Source: Oscillospiraceae bacterium (GTDB lineage: Bacteria; Bacillota_A; Clostridia; Oscillospirales; Oscillospiraceae). Taken from it: a stretch of 34,636 nt of DNA. The first letter of the stretch is position 1. Every line of letters begins with the position of its first letter. The notes below the pieces were generated by a model that was not told where the DNA came from, ran no database searches, and saw only the letters and a list, made by a program, of their open reading frames with translations. The DNA lies in the NCBI GenBank assembly GCA_015067895.1, contig SVLP01000029.1, forward strand, positions 1 to 34,636. Direction: 5' to 3'. Made by a program: the position numbers and the translations under genes. Positions 1 through 7,745 of this stretch are shown here, in pieces.

Positions 1-2573
1 ACACCGTCAAGTCCATCGCCGTTCTGGACCGCACCAAGGAGCCCGGCTCCCAGGGCGAGCCCCTGTACCAGGATGTCGTCATGGCTCTGGCCAAGTGCGG
101 CTGCAACAACGTGACCGTCATCGGCGGCCGTTACGGTCTGGGTTCCAAGGATACCACTCCCGCCTCCTTCTTCGCAGTTTACGAGGAGCTGGCCAAGGAA
201 GAGCCCAAGCACGAGTTCACCCTGGGCATCGTTGACGACGTGACCTACCTGTCCCTGGACGAGAAGGTCTCCCCCAACACCGCAGCTGAGGGCACCATCG
301 AGTGCAAGTTCTGGGGTCTGGGCGGTGACGGCACCGTCGGCGCCAACAAGAACTCCATCAAGATCATCGGCGATCACACTGACAAGTACGTTCAGGCTTA
401 CTTCCAGTATGACTCCAAGAAGACCGGTGGTGTCACCGTTTCCCACCTGCGTTTCGGCGACAAGGCCATCCGTTCTCCCTACTACATCAACAAGGCTGAC
501 TTCGTCGCCTGCCACAACCCCTCCTACATCACCAAGGGCTTCAAGATCGTCCAGGACGTCAAGCCCGGCGGCGTGTTCCTGATCAACTGCCAGTGGAACC
601 TGGAGGAGCTGGAGCATCATCTGGATGCCGCTTCCAAGCGGTACATCGCTGAGAACAACATCCAGCTGTACCTCATCAACGCCATTGACCTGGCCATCAA
701 GGTCGGCATGGGCAAGCGCACCAACACCATCCTGCAGTCCGCATTCTTCTCCCTGGCCAAGGTCATGCCCGAGGCAGAGGCCATCGGCTACATGAAGGCT
801 GCCGCTGAGGCTTCCTACCTGAAGAAGGGCCGCGATGTCGTTGACAAGAACTGGGATGCCATCGACGCCGGTGCTACCGCCTACGTCAAGGTCGAGGTTC
901 CCGCTTCCTGGGCTACCGCCGAGGACAACACCGTCGAGGTCGAGCTGGAGGGCAACCCCGAGACCGTCGCCGTTGTCAAGAACATCCTGAACCCCGTCGG
1001 CAAGATGAACGGCTACTCCCTGCCCGTTTCCGCCTTCGTCGGCATGGAAGACGGCCAGTTCCCCCTGGGCGCTGCTGCTTACGAGAAGCGCGGCGTTGCC
1101 GTTACCGTTCCCGAGTGGGATGAGACCAAGTGCATCCAGTGCAACAACTGTGCCTATGTCTGCCCCCACGCCACCATCCGTCCCTACGCTCTGACCGAGG
1201 CTGAGGCTGCTGCCGCTCCCGCCGGTGCCAAGATCATCCCCATCAAGGCCGGCAAGGGCAAGGGCGTCTACTCCTACACCATGGCTGTGTCTCCTCTGGA
1301 CTGCATGGGCTGCGGCGTCTGTGTCGGCGTCTGCCCCACCAAGGCCATCAAGATGGTTCCCCAGGAGTCCCAGGCTGCTCAGCAGGAAGTCTTCAACTAC
1401 ATGGTCTCCAAGGTCGCTCAGAAGCCCGAGATGGAAGACAACACCGTCAAGGGTTCCCAGTTCCGCAAGCCTCTGCTCGAGTTCTCCGGCTCCTGCGCTG
1501 GCTGTGCTGAGACCTCCTACGCCCGCCTGATCACCCAGCTGTTCGGCGACCGTATGTACATCGCCAATGCCACCGGTTGCTCCTCCATCTGGGGCGGCCC
1601 CGCTGCTACCTCTCCCTACACTGTCAACGCTGAGGGTCACGGCCCCGCATGGCAGAACTCCCTGTTCGAGGACAACGCTGAGCAGGGTCTGGGTATGTGG
1701 ACTGCTCAGGCTGTTATCCGTGAGTCCCTGGCCAACAAGGTCAAGACCGTCATGGCTAACACCGAGGACGCTGACCGCAAGGCTGCCTGCGAGAACTGGC
1801 TGAACACCATGGACAACGGCGAGGCCAACAAGGCTGCCACCAAGGCTCTGGTTGCCAACCTGGAGTCCAATGTCTGCTGCGACACCGTTAAGGACATCCT
1901 CTCCAAGAAGGAGTACCTGTCCAAGAAGTCCGTCTGGGTCTTCGGCGGCGACGGCTGGGCTTACGACATCGGCTTCGGCGGCGTCGACCATGTCCTGGCT
2001 TCCAACAAGGACGTCAACATCTTCGTCTTCGACACCGAGGTTTACTCCAACACCGGTGGTCAGGCTTCCAAGGCTTCCAACATCGGCCAGGTTGCTCAGT
2101 TCGCAGCCGCCGGTAAGGAGACCAAGAAGAAGTCCCTGGCTGAGATCGCCATGTCCTACGGCTACGTCTACGTTGCTCAGATCGCCATGGGCGCCAACCA
2201 GGCTCAGACCATCAAGGCCATCACCGAGGCCGAGGCCTACAACGGCCCCTCCCTCATCATCGGCTACGCTCCCTGTGAGATGCACTCCATCAAGGGCGGC
2301 ATGATGAACTGCCAGGCTGAGATGAAGAAGGCTGTCGAGTGCGGCTACTGGAACCTGTTCCGCTTCGATCCCAGCAAGGAGACCGGCAAGTTCACTCTGG
2401 ACTCCAAGGCTCCCAAGGGCGGCTACCAGGAGTTCCTGGCCAACGAGGCCCGCTACTCCCGTCTGAAGATGGCCAACCCCGAGCGCGCTGCTGACCTGTT
2501 CGCCAAGAACGAGGCCGCTGCCAAGGAGCGTTGGGAGCATCTGAACAAGCTGGTTGAGCTGTACAAGGACTAA
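1..2573 (+). CDS. nifJ: Pyruvate:ferredoxin (flavodoxin) oxidoreductase, C-terminal part
   Basis: Oxidatively decarboxylates pyruvate to acetyl-CoA and CO2 and reduces ferredoxin; a cytoplasmic, oxygen-sensitive enzyme central to anaerobic fermentation. The gene enters from the left edge (reading frame begins at base 3); 856 residues are visible of a usual length near 1,170-1,200. The fragment opens with the conserved VLDRTKEPGSQGEPLYQDV stretch, followed by the gamma-type domain (CKFWGLGGDGTVGANK), then a di-cluster ferredoxin domain with CIQCNNCAYVCPH (from base 1131) and CMGCGVCVGVCP (about 1303), and a C-terminal thiamine-diphosphate domain with GGDGWAYDIGFGG (about 1942) and its own cysteines (CAGC, GCSS) for the proximal cluster. 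Codon choice is extremely biased (CTG, GTC, AAC, AAG, GCT), as expected of one of the most highly expressed proteins. Internal ATGs such as base 81 are not starts. Confidence 0.98.
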   Translation, partial: TVKSIAVLDRTKEPGSQGEPLYQDVVMALAKCGCNNVTVIGGRYGLGSKDTTPASFFAVYEELAKEEPKHEFTLGIVDDVTYLSLDEKVSPNTAAEGTIECKFWGLGGDGTVGANKNSIKIIGDHTDKYVQAYFQYDSKKTGGVTVSHLRFGDKAIRSPYYINKADFVACHNPSYITKGFKIVQDVKPGGVFLINCQWNLEELEHHLDAASKRYIAENNIQLYLINAIDLAIKVGMGKRTNTILQSAFFSLAKVMPEAEAIGYMKAAAEASYLKKGRDVVDKNWDAIDAGATAYVKVEVPASWATAEDNTVEVELEGNPETVAVVKNILNPVGKMNGYSLPVSAFVGMEDGQFPLGAAAYEKRGVAVTVPEWDETKCIQCNNCAYVCPHATIRPYALTEAEAAAAPAGAKIIPIKAGKGKGVYSYTMAVSPLDCMGCGVCVGVCPTKAIKMVPQESQAAQQEVFNYMVSKVAQKPEMEDNTVKGSQFRKPLLEFSGSCAGCAETSYARLITQLFGDRMYIANATGCSSIWGGPAATSPYTVNAEGHGPAWQNSLFEDNAEQGLGMWTAQAVIRESLANKVKTVMANTEDADRKAACENWLNTMDNGEANKAATKALVANLESNVCCDTVKDILSKKEYLSKKSVWVFGGDGWAYDIGFGGVDHVLASNKDVNIFVFDTEVYSNTGGQASKASNIGQVAQFAAAGKETKKKSLAEIAMSYGYVYVAQIAMGANQAQTIKAITEAEAYNGPSLIIGYAPCEMHSIKGGMMNCQAEMKKAVECGYWNLFRFDPSKETGKFTLDSKAPKGGYQEFLANEARYSRLKMANPERAADLFAKNEAAAKERWEHLNKLVELYKD

Positions 2574-2608
2574 TCTCCCACAGCTTCGCTGACTTAATTT
2601 GATCCCGT

Positions 2609-2637
2609 CCGCCCCCGGTTCGCCGGGGGCGGATTTT
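2609..2637 (+). terminator. Rho-independent terminator after nifJ
   Basis: A 10-bp G+C stem, CCGCCCCCGG/CCGGGGGCGG with a TTCG loop (2609-2632), is followed by ATTTTC. It closes the nifJ transcript 35 bases after its stop codon. I see no convincing new promoter between it and the next gene, so some read-through may feed the downstream genes. Confidence 0.85.
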
Positions 2638-2652
2638 CACAAGGAGACTATT

Positions 2653-3201
2653 ATGGGAATCATCCAATTTTTTAAGGAGCTTTCCAATTTCAAAAAGGTC
2701 GTGACCGATGCTGCCAAGGCCGCATCCGAAGAACCGGCCGAGCTGCCGGTTCTCTCCCCCTACATGGATGACGATACGCTGTTTGAGACTGCTGTGGAGC
2801 GCATCGATATCCTTGTTGAACTGCACGAAGAGGATGCGGAACATGCGCCCCTGACTCTGCCCCAGCGGTATTGCTATGCTTTGAACCTCCTGGAGCTGGA
2901 GGTCAACAACGGCGGTCTGTGTCAGTTCTTCGTCAATTCCAGCCGCCTTGCAGCCCCCTGGGTCAGTGACGGCCTGGCCGCCATCGGAGCAGCGGAGCAC
3001 AAGGAGCTGTTTGACGGCTTCATCGGCAAATACAGGATCGATGTGAAGGATCTGTCCTCCTTCTCCATCCTCCGGGTGCGGGATTTTGAAAAGCAGGCAA
3101 AGCGTTATCCCTTTGACGAGTATGACGATCGGTTCTACACCCTCCCCTCTCTCCGGGAGCCGCTGACCGCCTACATCCGGCAACATCTTGACGAATTCTG
3201 A
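2653..3201 (+). CDS. DUF4375 (DMP19-like) domain protein
   Basis: A cytoplasmic 182-residue protein of unknown function. The stretch LELEVNNGGLCQFFVNSS (about residues 74-91) matches the DUF4375 signature, in which an E-x-NNGG-x-x-QFF-x-N motif is typical; the family also includes the neisserial DNA-mimic protein DMP19. DUF4375 membership is a family match; a DNA-mimic role is not implied by the sequence alone. The start is the ATG at 2653 because AAGGAGA lies 7 bases upstream; an in-frame earlier start would run into the nifJ terminator. The next small gene begins 16 bases after the stop. A second DUF4375 protein, exported as a probable lipoprotein, is encoded at 11890-12369 and shares the NGGLCQFF core. 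Confidence 0.85.
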   Translation: MGIIQFFKELSNFKKVVTDAAKAASEEPAELPVLSPYMDDDTLFETAVERIDILVELHEEDAEHAPLTLPQRYCYALNLLELEVNNGGLCQFFVNSSRLAAPWVSDGLAAIGAAEHKELFDGFIGKYRIDVKDLSSFSILRVRDFEKQAKRYPFDEYDDRFYTLPSLREPLTAYIRQHLDEF

Positions 3202-3217
3202 TTCGGAGGAGTATTTT

Positions 3218-3373
3218 ATGCTGTGTACCATCATCGATATCCGCGGCGACTATGCCTATGTCAAGTATCTTGACACCGGTGTGGTCTCCGAGGTCGCCAT
3301 CGCCCTGCTGCCCTTCGGCGTGGACGTGGGCGACAAGCTGAAGTTTGAAAACTACGAATTCGAGCGGGTGTGA
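3218..3373 (+). CDS. Small DUF3006-like protein
   Basis: A 51-residue soluble protein. Its layout (IDIRGDYAYVKYLDTG, then ALLPFGVDVGDKLKFE) resembles the short beta-rich DUF3006 family, whose members typically read D-R-x-E-G-x-x-A-V-x-E ... LP-x-G-x-x-x-G-D; the match is by eye and only moderate. Start ATG 3218 is preceded by CGGAGGA at 6-7 bases. It sits between the DUF4375 gene (16-base gap) and the first DUF218 gene (4-base gap), so it is very probably co-transcribed and is a real gene despite its length. No function can be assigned. Confidence 0.7.
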   Translation: MLCTIIDIRGDYAYVKYLDTGVVSEVAIALLPFGVDVGDKLKFENYEFERV

Positions 3374-3377
3374 TCCT

Positions 3378-3941
3378 ATGAAGCGAAAGATCATTCCCAT
3401 CCTCTGCGGCATTCTGGCCGTATTGCTGCTGGCCATGCTGATCCCCAGCATCCCGATCGCCGCAAATTTCGGCGGACGGGGCGAGCCGGGCGGCGAGACC
3501 CTGATCGTTCTGGGCACCACCGTCAACGGCACCGAGCCCTCCCCCATGCTGAAGCAGCGTCTGGACGCGGCGGCAGAATACCTGAACGCCCATCCCGATG
3601 CCCGGTGCATCGTCACCGGCGGCAAGGGCGACGCGGAGAACCTCTCCGAAGCCCAGTGTATGTATAATTACCTGACCGCCGCCGGAATCGATGCAGACCG
3701 CATCACCATGGAGGATCGGGCCACCAGCACTGTGGAGAATCTCCGAAACGTCCGCGCCATGCTGGACACCAACGAGGTGGACATCCTCTCCAGTGACTTC
3801 CACCTTTACCGCTCCGGTCTGATCGCCAAGGAAGCTGAATTCATCCCCACGCTGATCCCCGCCAAGACCGAGCCCTTCTCCCTGCTGGCTCCCTGGTTCC
3901 TCCGGGAGATCTTCGCCCTTTACGGGTATCTGCTCAGCTGA
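3378..3941 (+). CDS. YdcF/SanA-type DUF218 envelope protein, first copy
   Basis: A 187-residue protein with one N-terminal membrane segment (residues about 5-27), placing the DUF218 domain outside the membrane. The domain shows ETLIVLGTTVNG, MLKQRLDAAAEYLN, CIVTGGKGDAENLSEA, ATSTVENLRN and SDFHLYRS, the usual series of DUF218 motifs. E. coli relatives (SanA, ElyC, YdcF) are linked to envelope integrity, but the reaction is unknown. Start ATG 3378 was preferred over an upstream TTG that overlaps the previous gene; its ribosome site is weak, so it may be translated by coupling with the gene ending 4 bases earlier. The adjacent gene at 4027 is a longer paralogue. In this copy the usual cysteine-bearing LGCQVNG has become LGTTVNG. 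Confidence 0.88.
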   Translation: MKRKIIPILCGILAVLLLAMLIPSIPIAANFGGRGEPGGETLIVLGTTVNGTEPSPMLKQRLDAAAEYLNAHPDARCIVTGGKGDAENLSEAQCMYNYLTAAGIDADRITMEDRATSTVENLRNVRAMLDTNEVDILSSDFHLYRSGLIAKEAEFIPTLIPAKTEPFSLLAPWFLREIFALYGYLLS

Positions 3942-3947
3942 CCGCAA

Positions 3948-3980
3948 AAAATGCCGCCCTCCGGCGGCATTTACTTTTTT
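3948..3980 (+). terminator. Terminator between the two DUF218 genes
   Basis: Stem ATGCCGCC/GGCGGCAT with loop CTCC, preceded by AAAAA and followed by TTACTTTTTT. It ends the transcript from the nifJ side and separates the tandem paralogues into two transcription units. Confidence 0.85.
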
Positions 3981-3998
3981 CTCAGGTTGTGCTACAAT
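3970..3998 (+). promoter_or_regulatory. Sigma-A promoter of the second DUF218 operon
   Basis: -35 TTTACT (3970-3975), 17-bp spacer, -10 TACAAT (3993-3998) with an extended TG one base before it. It begins inside the tail of the preceding terminator, so ending of one unit and start of the next overlap. Confidence 0.65.
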
Positions 3999-4026
3999 AT
4001 GGGCGTCACGGCAGAAAGGAGTCACA

Positions 4027-4743
4027 ATGAAACGAATCGATACAAAATGGATCCTCTGCGGCGCACTCACCGTCCTGGGGCTCTTTCTGATCTTCTGCCT
4101 GGTGGGCTACAAATTCGGCGGGCTTTTTTTCCTGGGTCTTGCAGCTCTGATCCCTGTCTACCACTTCCTGCGCCATGATTTTCTGCGCCGGCTGCTGACG
4201 GCTCTGCTCTTCCTGGCCTTCGCCGCCATGTCCATCACCGGCGGCGTTATCGCCCGGGATGCCCGGGGCTCAGCCGAGCCGAAGGCAGACTGCCTGATCG
4301 TCCTGGGCTGCCAGGTCAACGGCACCACCCCCTCCCGGATGCTCCGCCAGCGGCTGGACGCGGCCATCGACTATCTGAACACCTATCCCGATTCCGCCGC
4401 CATCGTCTCCGGCGGCCGGGGCCCCGGCGAAGGCATCTCCGAAGCGGAGTGCATGTTCGATTACCTGACCGCCGCCGGGATCGATCCTGACCGGATCCTT
4501 CTTGAGGATCAGGCCACCAGCACCATGGAGAATCTGCGCTATTCCCTGGAGCTTCTGGACGAGGGCGCATCCGTCGCCATCGTCTCCAATGAGTTCCACC
4601 TCTACCGGGCGGGACAGATGGCGGCCAGTCTCGGACTGGACGCATCCCTCATTCCCGCATCCACCGAATTTCCCCTCCTCCTGACCAGCTATTCCCTCCG
4701 GGAGATCCTGGCCGTCTGGAAATACCACATTTTTGGAGGCTAA
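4027..4743 (+). CDS. YdcF/SanA-type DUF218 envelope protein, second copy
   Basis: A 238-residue paralogue of the protein encoded at 3378. It carries two or three N-terminal hydrophobic segments (roughly residues 9-30, 33-46 and 56-77) before the DUF218 domain, which holds LIVLGCQVNGTTPS, MLRQRLDAAIDYLN, AAIVSGGRGPGEGISEAECM, DQATSTMENLR and SNEFHLYRAGQMA. The length and multi-pass N-terminus resemble the YdcF group in Firmicutes. The start ATG follows GAAAGGAG at 7 bases. It is first in an operon with the M42 peptidase, the dihydrouridine synthase and the FTR-like protein. The two DUF218 copies share most motifs, so a local duplication followed by loss of membrane segments in the first copy is likely. 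Confidence 0.9.
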   Translation: MKRIDTKWILCGALTVLGLFLIFCLVGYKFGGLFFLGLAALIPVYHFLRHDFLRRLLTALLFLAFAAMSITGGVIARDARGSAEPKADCLIVLGCQVNGTTPSRMLRQRLDAAIDYLNTYPDSAAIVSGGRGPGEGISEAECMFDYLTAAGIDPDRILLEDQATSTMENLRYSLELLDEGASVAIVSNEFHLYRAGQMAASLGLDASLIPASTEFPLLLTSYSLREILAVWKYHIFGG

Positions 4744-4746
4744 CCT

Positions 4747-5781
4747 ATGAGAACCTATGCAGACTACGCCTGGGAGCGGGCATCCCAGCTCCTTGCCATC
4801 GACTCCCCCACAGGCTTTACGAAGAACGCAGCCGTGTGGGTGCGAAACGCTTTTTCTGAGCTGGGCTACAATGCGAAGCTCACCAACAAGGGCGGTGTCC
4901 TCGTCGATCTGGGCGGCCCTGACGACGGCAACGGCCTGATGCTCTGCGCCCACACCGACACTCTGGGCGGCATGGTCGCCCAAATCAAGGCCGAAGGACG
5001 GCTGAAGCTGACGGGTCTGGGCGGCATGGAGCCCAACAACGGCGAGTGCGAGAACGTCCGCCTGTACACCCGGGACGGCAATGTCTACGAGGGAACACTG
5101 TACCTCCACAACCCCAGCGTCCACGTCAACGACGACTACCACACCGCCCGCCGCAGCTGGGACACCACCGAGGTGGTGCTGGACGAGCTCGTCTTTTCCG
5201 AAGCCGATGCGAGAAAGCTGGGCATCGAGGTGGGCGACATCGTCTGCTTCGACCCCCGCACCCGGCGCACCGCAAGCGGCTACCTGAAGAGCCGGTTCCT
5301 GGATGACAAGCTCAGCGTGGGCATCCTGCTCTCCTTCGCCAAATATCTGAAGGACAAGCGGGTCACTCTCCCCCGCCATCTGTGGATCCACGTGACCGTC
5401 TACGAGGAGGTGGGTCACGGTGCCTGCGCATCCGTCCCGGGCGGCCTGAGCGAAGCCATCAGTGTGGACATGGGCTGTGTGGGCGACGGCTGCCAGTGTA
5501 CCGAGCGGGAGTGCTCCATCTGCGCCAAGGATTCCCGGGGCCCCTACAACTACGATGTGGTGGGCAAGCTCATCGCCGCCGCCAAGCGGGAGGGTGCTGC
5601 CTACGCCGTGGATGTCTACCCCCACTACGGCTCCGATGTGGACGACACCCTGAAGGCCGGCGCGGACATCCGCCACGGTCTCATCGGCTCCGGCGTCTTC
5701 GCCAGCCACGGCTACGAGCGCAGCCACATCGACGGCGTATACAACACACTTTTGGTCTTGAAAGGATATCTGGAGGTCTGA
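4747..5781 (+). CDS. M42 family metallo-aminopeptidase (FrvX/PepA-like)
   Basis: A 344-residue cytoplasmic di-metal aminopeptidase that trims N-terminal residues from peptides; M42 members usually form dodecameric tetrahedral particles. The predicted metal ligands are all present: His69 in AHTDT (with Asp71), Asp186 in FLDDK, Glu221 next to catalytic Glu220 in YEEVGHG, Asp241 in SVDMG and His321 in ASHGYERSH. Length is normal for the family. GGAGG stands 7 bases before the ATG, 3 bases after the preceding stop. The gene overlaps the next by one base (TGATG at 5779). The exact substrate preference (glutamyl versus neutral residues) cannot be read from the sequence. Confidence 0.95.
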   Translation: MRTYADYAWERASQLLAIDSPTGFTKNAAVWVRNAFSELGYNAKLTNKGGVLVDLGGPDDGNGLMLCAHTDTLGGMVAQIKAEGRLKLTGLGGMEPNNGECENVRLYTRDGNVYEGTLYLHNPSVHVNDDYHTARRSWDTTEVVLDELVFSEADARKLGIEVGDIVCFDPRTRRTASGYLKSRFLDDKLSVGILLSFAKYLKDKRVTLPRHLWIHVTVYEEVGHGACASVPGGLSEAISVDMGCVGDGCQCTERECSICAKDSRGPYNYDVVGKLIAAAKREGAAYAVDVYPHYGSDVDDTLKAGADIRHGLIGSGVFASHGYERSHIDGVYNTLLVLKGYLEV

Positions 5782-6722
5782 TGCGGTACTATTACGCGCC
5801 CCTGGAGGGCATCACCGATGCCACCTTCCGGCGGCTCCATCAAAAATACTTCCCGGGCGTGGACAAATATTTCATGCCCTTCATCTCCCCCACCATCCAC
5901 CGCTGCCTGACCAATCGGGAAGCCCGGGAGCTGCCGAAGGCCGACAGCGTGGACTTCGCCGCCGTGCCCCAGCTGCTGGGCAAGAATGTGGAGGACATGC
6001 TCTGGGCCATCGAGGTGTGCCGGGATCTGGGCTATGACGAGGTCAATATCAATCTGGGCTGTCCCTCCGGCACGGTGGTCAGCAAGGGTAAGGGCAGCGG
6101 CATGCTGTCGGACATTTTCGCCCTGGATGCCTTTCTGGAGCAGATCTACAGCAAAGCAGTCCTCCCCGTGTCCCTGAAGACCCGGATCGGTGTCAACGAT
6201 TCGGAAAACTGGGCGAAGATTCTGGAGGTCTACCGGGATTACCCCGTGAAGGAGCTGACCGTCCATCCCCGGATCCGCAAGGCCTTCTACAAGGGCGAGT
6301 GCGTCATGGCCGCTTTTGCACAAGCTGTGGAAAACTCCCCCTTCCCGGTCTGCTACAACGGCAATGTCACCTCCATCGCGGACGCAGAAAAAATCACGGC
6401 CCAGTTCCCCACCGTGGAGTCCGTCATGATCGGCAGAGGTCTGGTGGCTGATCCGGGCATGCTCTGCGGCGGCACCGACCGGGAGACCCTGAAAGCATTT
6501 TTGAATGAACTGAGCGACACCTATTGTGTCGTTTTCGAAAGCAAGCGCAACGCCATCTACCGGATGAAGGACAACTGGCACTACCTCATCGCCCTCTTTG
6601 AGGGCAGTGAGAAGCACTGGAAGGAGCTGCGCAAGTGTACCGACTACGACCGGTTCACGGCCATCGCAAACGAGATCATCACCACGCTTCCCATGCGGGA
6701 GCACCCGGAAATTTCTTGGTAA
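5781..6722 (+). CDS. dus: tRNA-dihydrouridine synthase family protein
   Basis: A 313-residue FMN-dependent enzyme that reduces uridine in the tRNA D-loop. The N-terminus MRYYYAPLEGITDATFRRLH is the flavin-binding start of the Dus barrel. NLGCPSGTVVSKGKGSGML contains the probable catalytic Cys94, and later strands carry LKTRIGV, ELTVHPRIR, CYNGNVTS and VMIGRGLVADP. The sequence departs from the DusB type usually found as a single copy and resembles the shorter paralogues common in clostridia. Start ATG 5781 shares its A with the stop of the peptidase gene, with TGGAGGT 5 bases upstream, so the two are translationally coupled. Confidence 0.93.
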   Translation: MRYYYAPLEGITDATFRRLHQKYFPGVDKYFMPFISPTIHRCLTNREARELPKADSVDFAAVPQLLGKNVEDMLWAIEVCRDLGYDEVNINLGCPSGTVVSKGKGSGMLSDIFALDAFLEQIYSKAVLPVSLKTRIGVNDSENWAKILEVYRDYPVKELTVHPRIRKAFYKGECVMAAFAQAVENSPFPVCYNGNVTSIADAEKITAQFPTVESVMIGRGLVADPGMLCGGTDRETLKAFLNELSDTYCVVFESKRNAIYRMKDNWHYLIALFEGSEKHWKELRKCTDYDRFTAIANEIITTLPMREHPEISW

Positions 6723-6734
6723 GGAGGAACCATT

Positions 6735-6935
6735 ATGGGTAAAGTCAAATTCAATCCCGATCCCGAGGTCGTCAAAATGATCCAGGAGGGTCTGAAGGCC
6801 AAGGACGGCTACTGCCCCTGCCGTCTTCAGAAAACCCCGGAAAACAAATGCATCTGCCAGGAATTCCGGGATCAGATCGCCGACCCCGACTTCGAGGGCT
6901 TCTGCCACTGCATGCTGTATTACAAGGAAAAGTGA
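6735..6935 (+). CDS. Ferredoxin:thioredoxin reductase beta-chain-like mini protein
   Basis: A 66-residue protein with six cysteines in three C-x-C pairs: Cys27/29 (YCPCRL), Cys39/41 (CICQEF) and Cys57/59 (FCHCMLYY). These pairs and the EFR and CHC-x-LYY contexts are those of the catalytic beta chain of ferredoxin:thioredoxin reductase, which binds a 4Fe-4S cluster beside a redox disulfide. Chloroplast enzymes have 16 then 8 residues between the pairs; here the gaps are 9 and 15, as in shorter archaeal and clostridial forms. No partner subunit is nearby. It is last in the DUF218-M42-Dus operon, with AAGGAGG 7 bases before its ATG. An electron-transfer or thiol-reducing role is an inference. 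Confidence 0.85.
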   Translation: MGKVKFNPDPEVVKMIQEGLKAKDGYCPCRLQKTPENKCICQEFRDQIADPDFEGFCHCMLYYKEK

Positions 6936-6947
6936 CCCAACAAAAAG

Positions 6948-7053
6948 CACGTCATTGCGAGCCAGTCCGCAGACTGGCGTGGCAATCTCCGAAGGTTTCC
7001 GGAACCCCGGAGGGGATTGCCACGTCGGCCTTTGGCCTCCTCGCAATGACGTG
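6948..7053. repeat. Palindromic intergenic repeat, cloverleaf-like
   Basis: The ends form a perfect 14-bp inverted repeat, CACGTCATTGCGAG (6948-6961) with CTCGCAATGACGTG (7040-7053). Inside, CGTGGCAATC (6978-6987) pairs with GATTGCCACG (7015-7024). Between outer and inner stems lie two side hairpins, CCAGTC/GACTGG on the left and a GGCC-rich one on the right, so either strand can fold as a cloverleaf. Runs of A before and T after make it a plausible two-way terminator for the genes converging on it. Repeats with CGTCATTGCGAG ends occur in many copies in some bacterial genomes; copy number here cannot be judged. Confidence 0.85.
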
Positions 7054-7060
7054 TTCTTTT

Positions 7061-7261
7061 TTATGCTTCTTCCCAAAACAGGTCATTCAGCGTCAGTCCC
7101 AGCACCCGGCAGATGCTGATGCACAGCCGGATGGTGGGGTTATAGTCGCCCTTTTCAATGGCGTTGATGGTCTGCCGGGACACGCCCACGGCGGCGGCCA
7201 GAGCCTCCTGGCTCAGGCCCTTTTCCGTCCGGGCCTGCTTCATGGCGAGATTCTTACCCAT
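7061..7261 (-). CDS. XRE-family helix-turn-helix regulator (YozG-like)
   Basis: A 66-residue protein that is almost entirely one Cro/C1-type DNA-binding domain: MKQARTEKGLSQEALAAAVG, SRQTINAIEKGDYNPTIRLC and ISICRVLGLTLNDLFW fit the five-helix fold. Small XRE proteins of this kind often control an adjoining membrane-protein operon. It is the last gene of a three-gene minus-strand operon; its start overlaps the end of the preceding membrane-protein gene by 8 bases. The paired palindromes at 8281-8331 on the operon promoter are the obvious binding-site candidates, suggesting self-repression; this is inference. Confidence 0.93.
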   Translation of the reverse strand: MGKNLAMKQARTEKGLSQEALAAAVGVSRQTINAIEKGDYNPTIRLCISICRVLGLTLNDLFWEEA

Positions 7262-7745
7262 CGTCCTCCTCCCGCTCCTCCCGCTTGCGCAGGAAGCGCC
7301 GCAGGGCGATCAGAAACGCGACGTAGCAACAGGCGCTGCCCATCAGAAGCCTGACCGGTGTGCGCCCCATAATCAGATTGTACAGGCCCCAAATCAGCAT
7401 CCATGTGATTCTGCTGCCTTCCTTCTCCCGCAGACGGAGATAGGCGTCCTTCCAGATCGCCACCGTCGCAAAGGTCAGGATCATTATCAGGATGCCGATG
7501 TTGGATACCTCCTGGATGGACAGGGGGAAATCCTCCCAAAATTCCGCAAGCTGGAGCAGGAACAGATACACTACACCCGCAGTCAAGCCCGCCTTGTTTG
7601 CCTTGCCCTGGGCGATCAGCTGCCGCTCGTCGTAGCCGCCCAGATCGTCCTTTTCCTCGTCCTTTGTCAGCCAAATCCAAAACCCGATGCCGAATACCGT
7701 GATGGTGCCCCAGGCCACCAGGGTCGCAATGGATGTTTCGTTCAT
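7254..7745 (-). CDS. DERQ-motif membrane protein, second gene of XRE operon
   Basis: A 163-residue membrane protein of unknown function with about four hydrophobic segments (roughly residues 7-25, 52-70, 79-100 and 115-148). After the first segment it carries GYDERQLIAQGKANKAG, a motif shared with its neighbour (FDERQLIERGRGANLA) and seen in small clostridial membrane proteins that travel with XRE regulators. The C-terminus is rich in Arg and Glu and likely cytoplasmic. The start ATG overlaps the stop of the upstream gene by 4 bases (ATGA, 7742-7745) and its own end overlaps the XRE gene, so all three are translationally coupled. Confidence 0.85.
   Translation of the reverse strand: MNETSIATLVAWGTITVFGIGFWIWLTKDEEKDDLGGYDERQLIAQGKANKAGLTAGVVYLFLLQLAEFWEDFPLSIQEVSNIGILIMILTFATVAIWKDAYLRLREKEGSRITWMLIWGLYNLIMGRTPVRLLMGSACCYVAFLIALRRFLRKREEREEDDG

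Noticed and set aside
4270..5727. Minus-strand frame of 485 codons opposite the M42 peptidase
   Set aside because: Low-complexity Val/Gly/Ala/Asp composition and crossing of two real genes; the plus-strand product has all catalytic residues.
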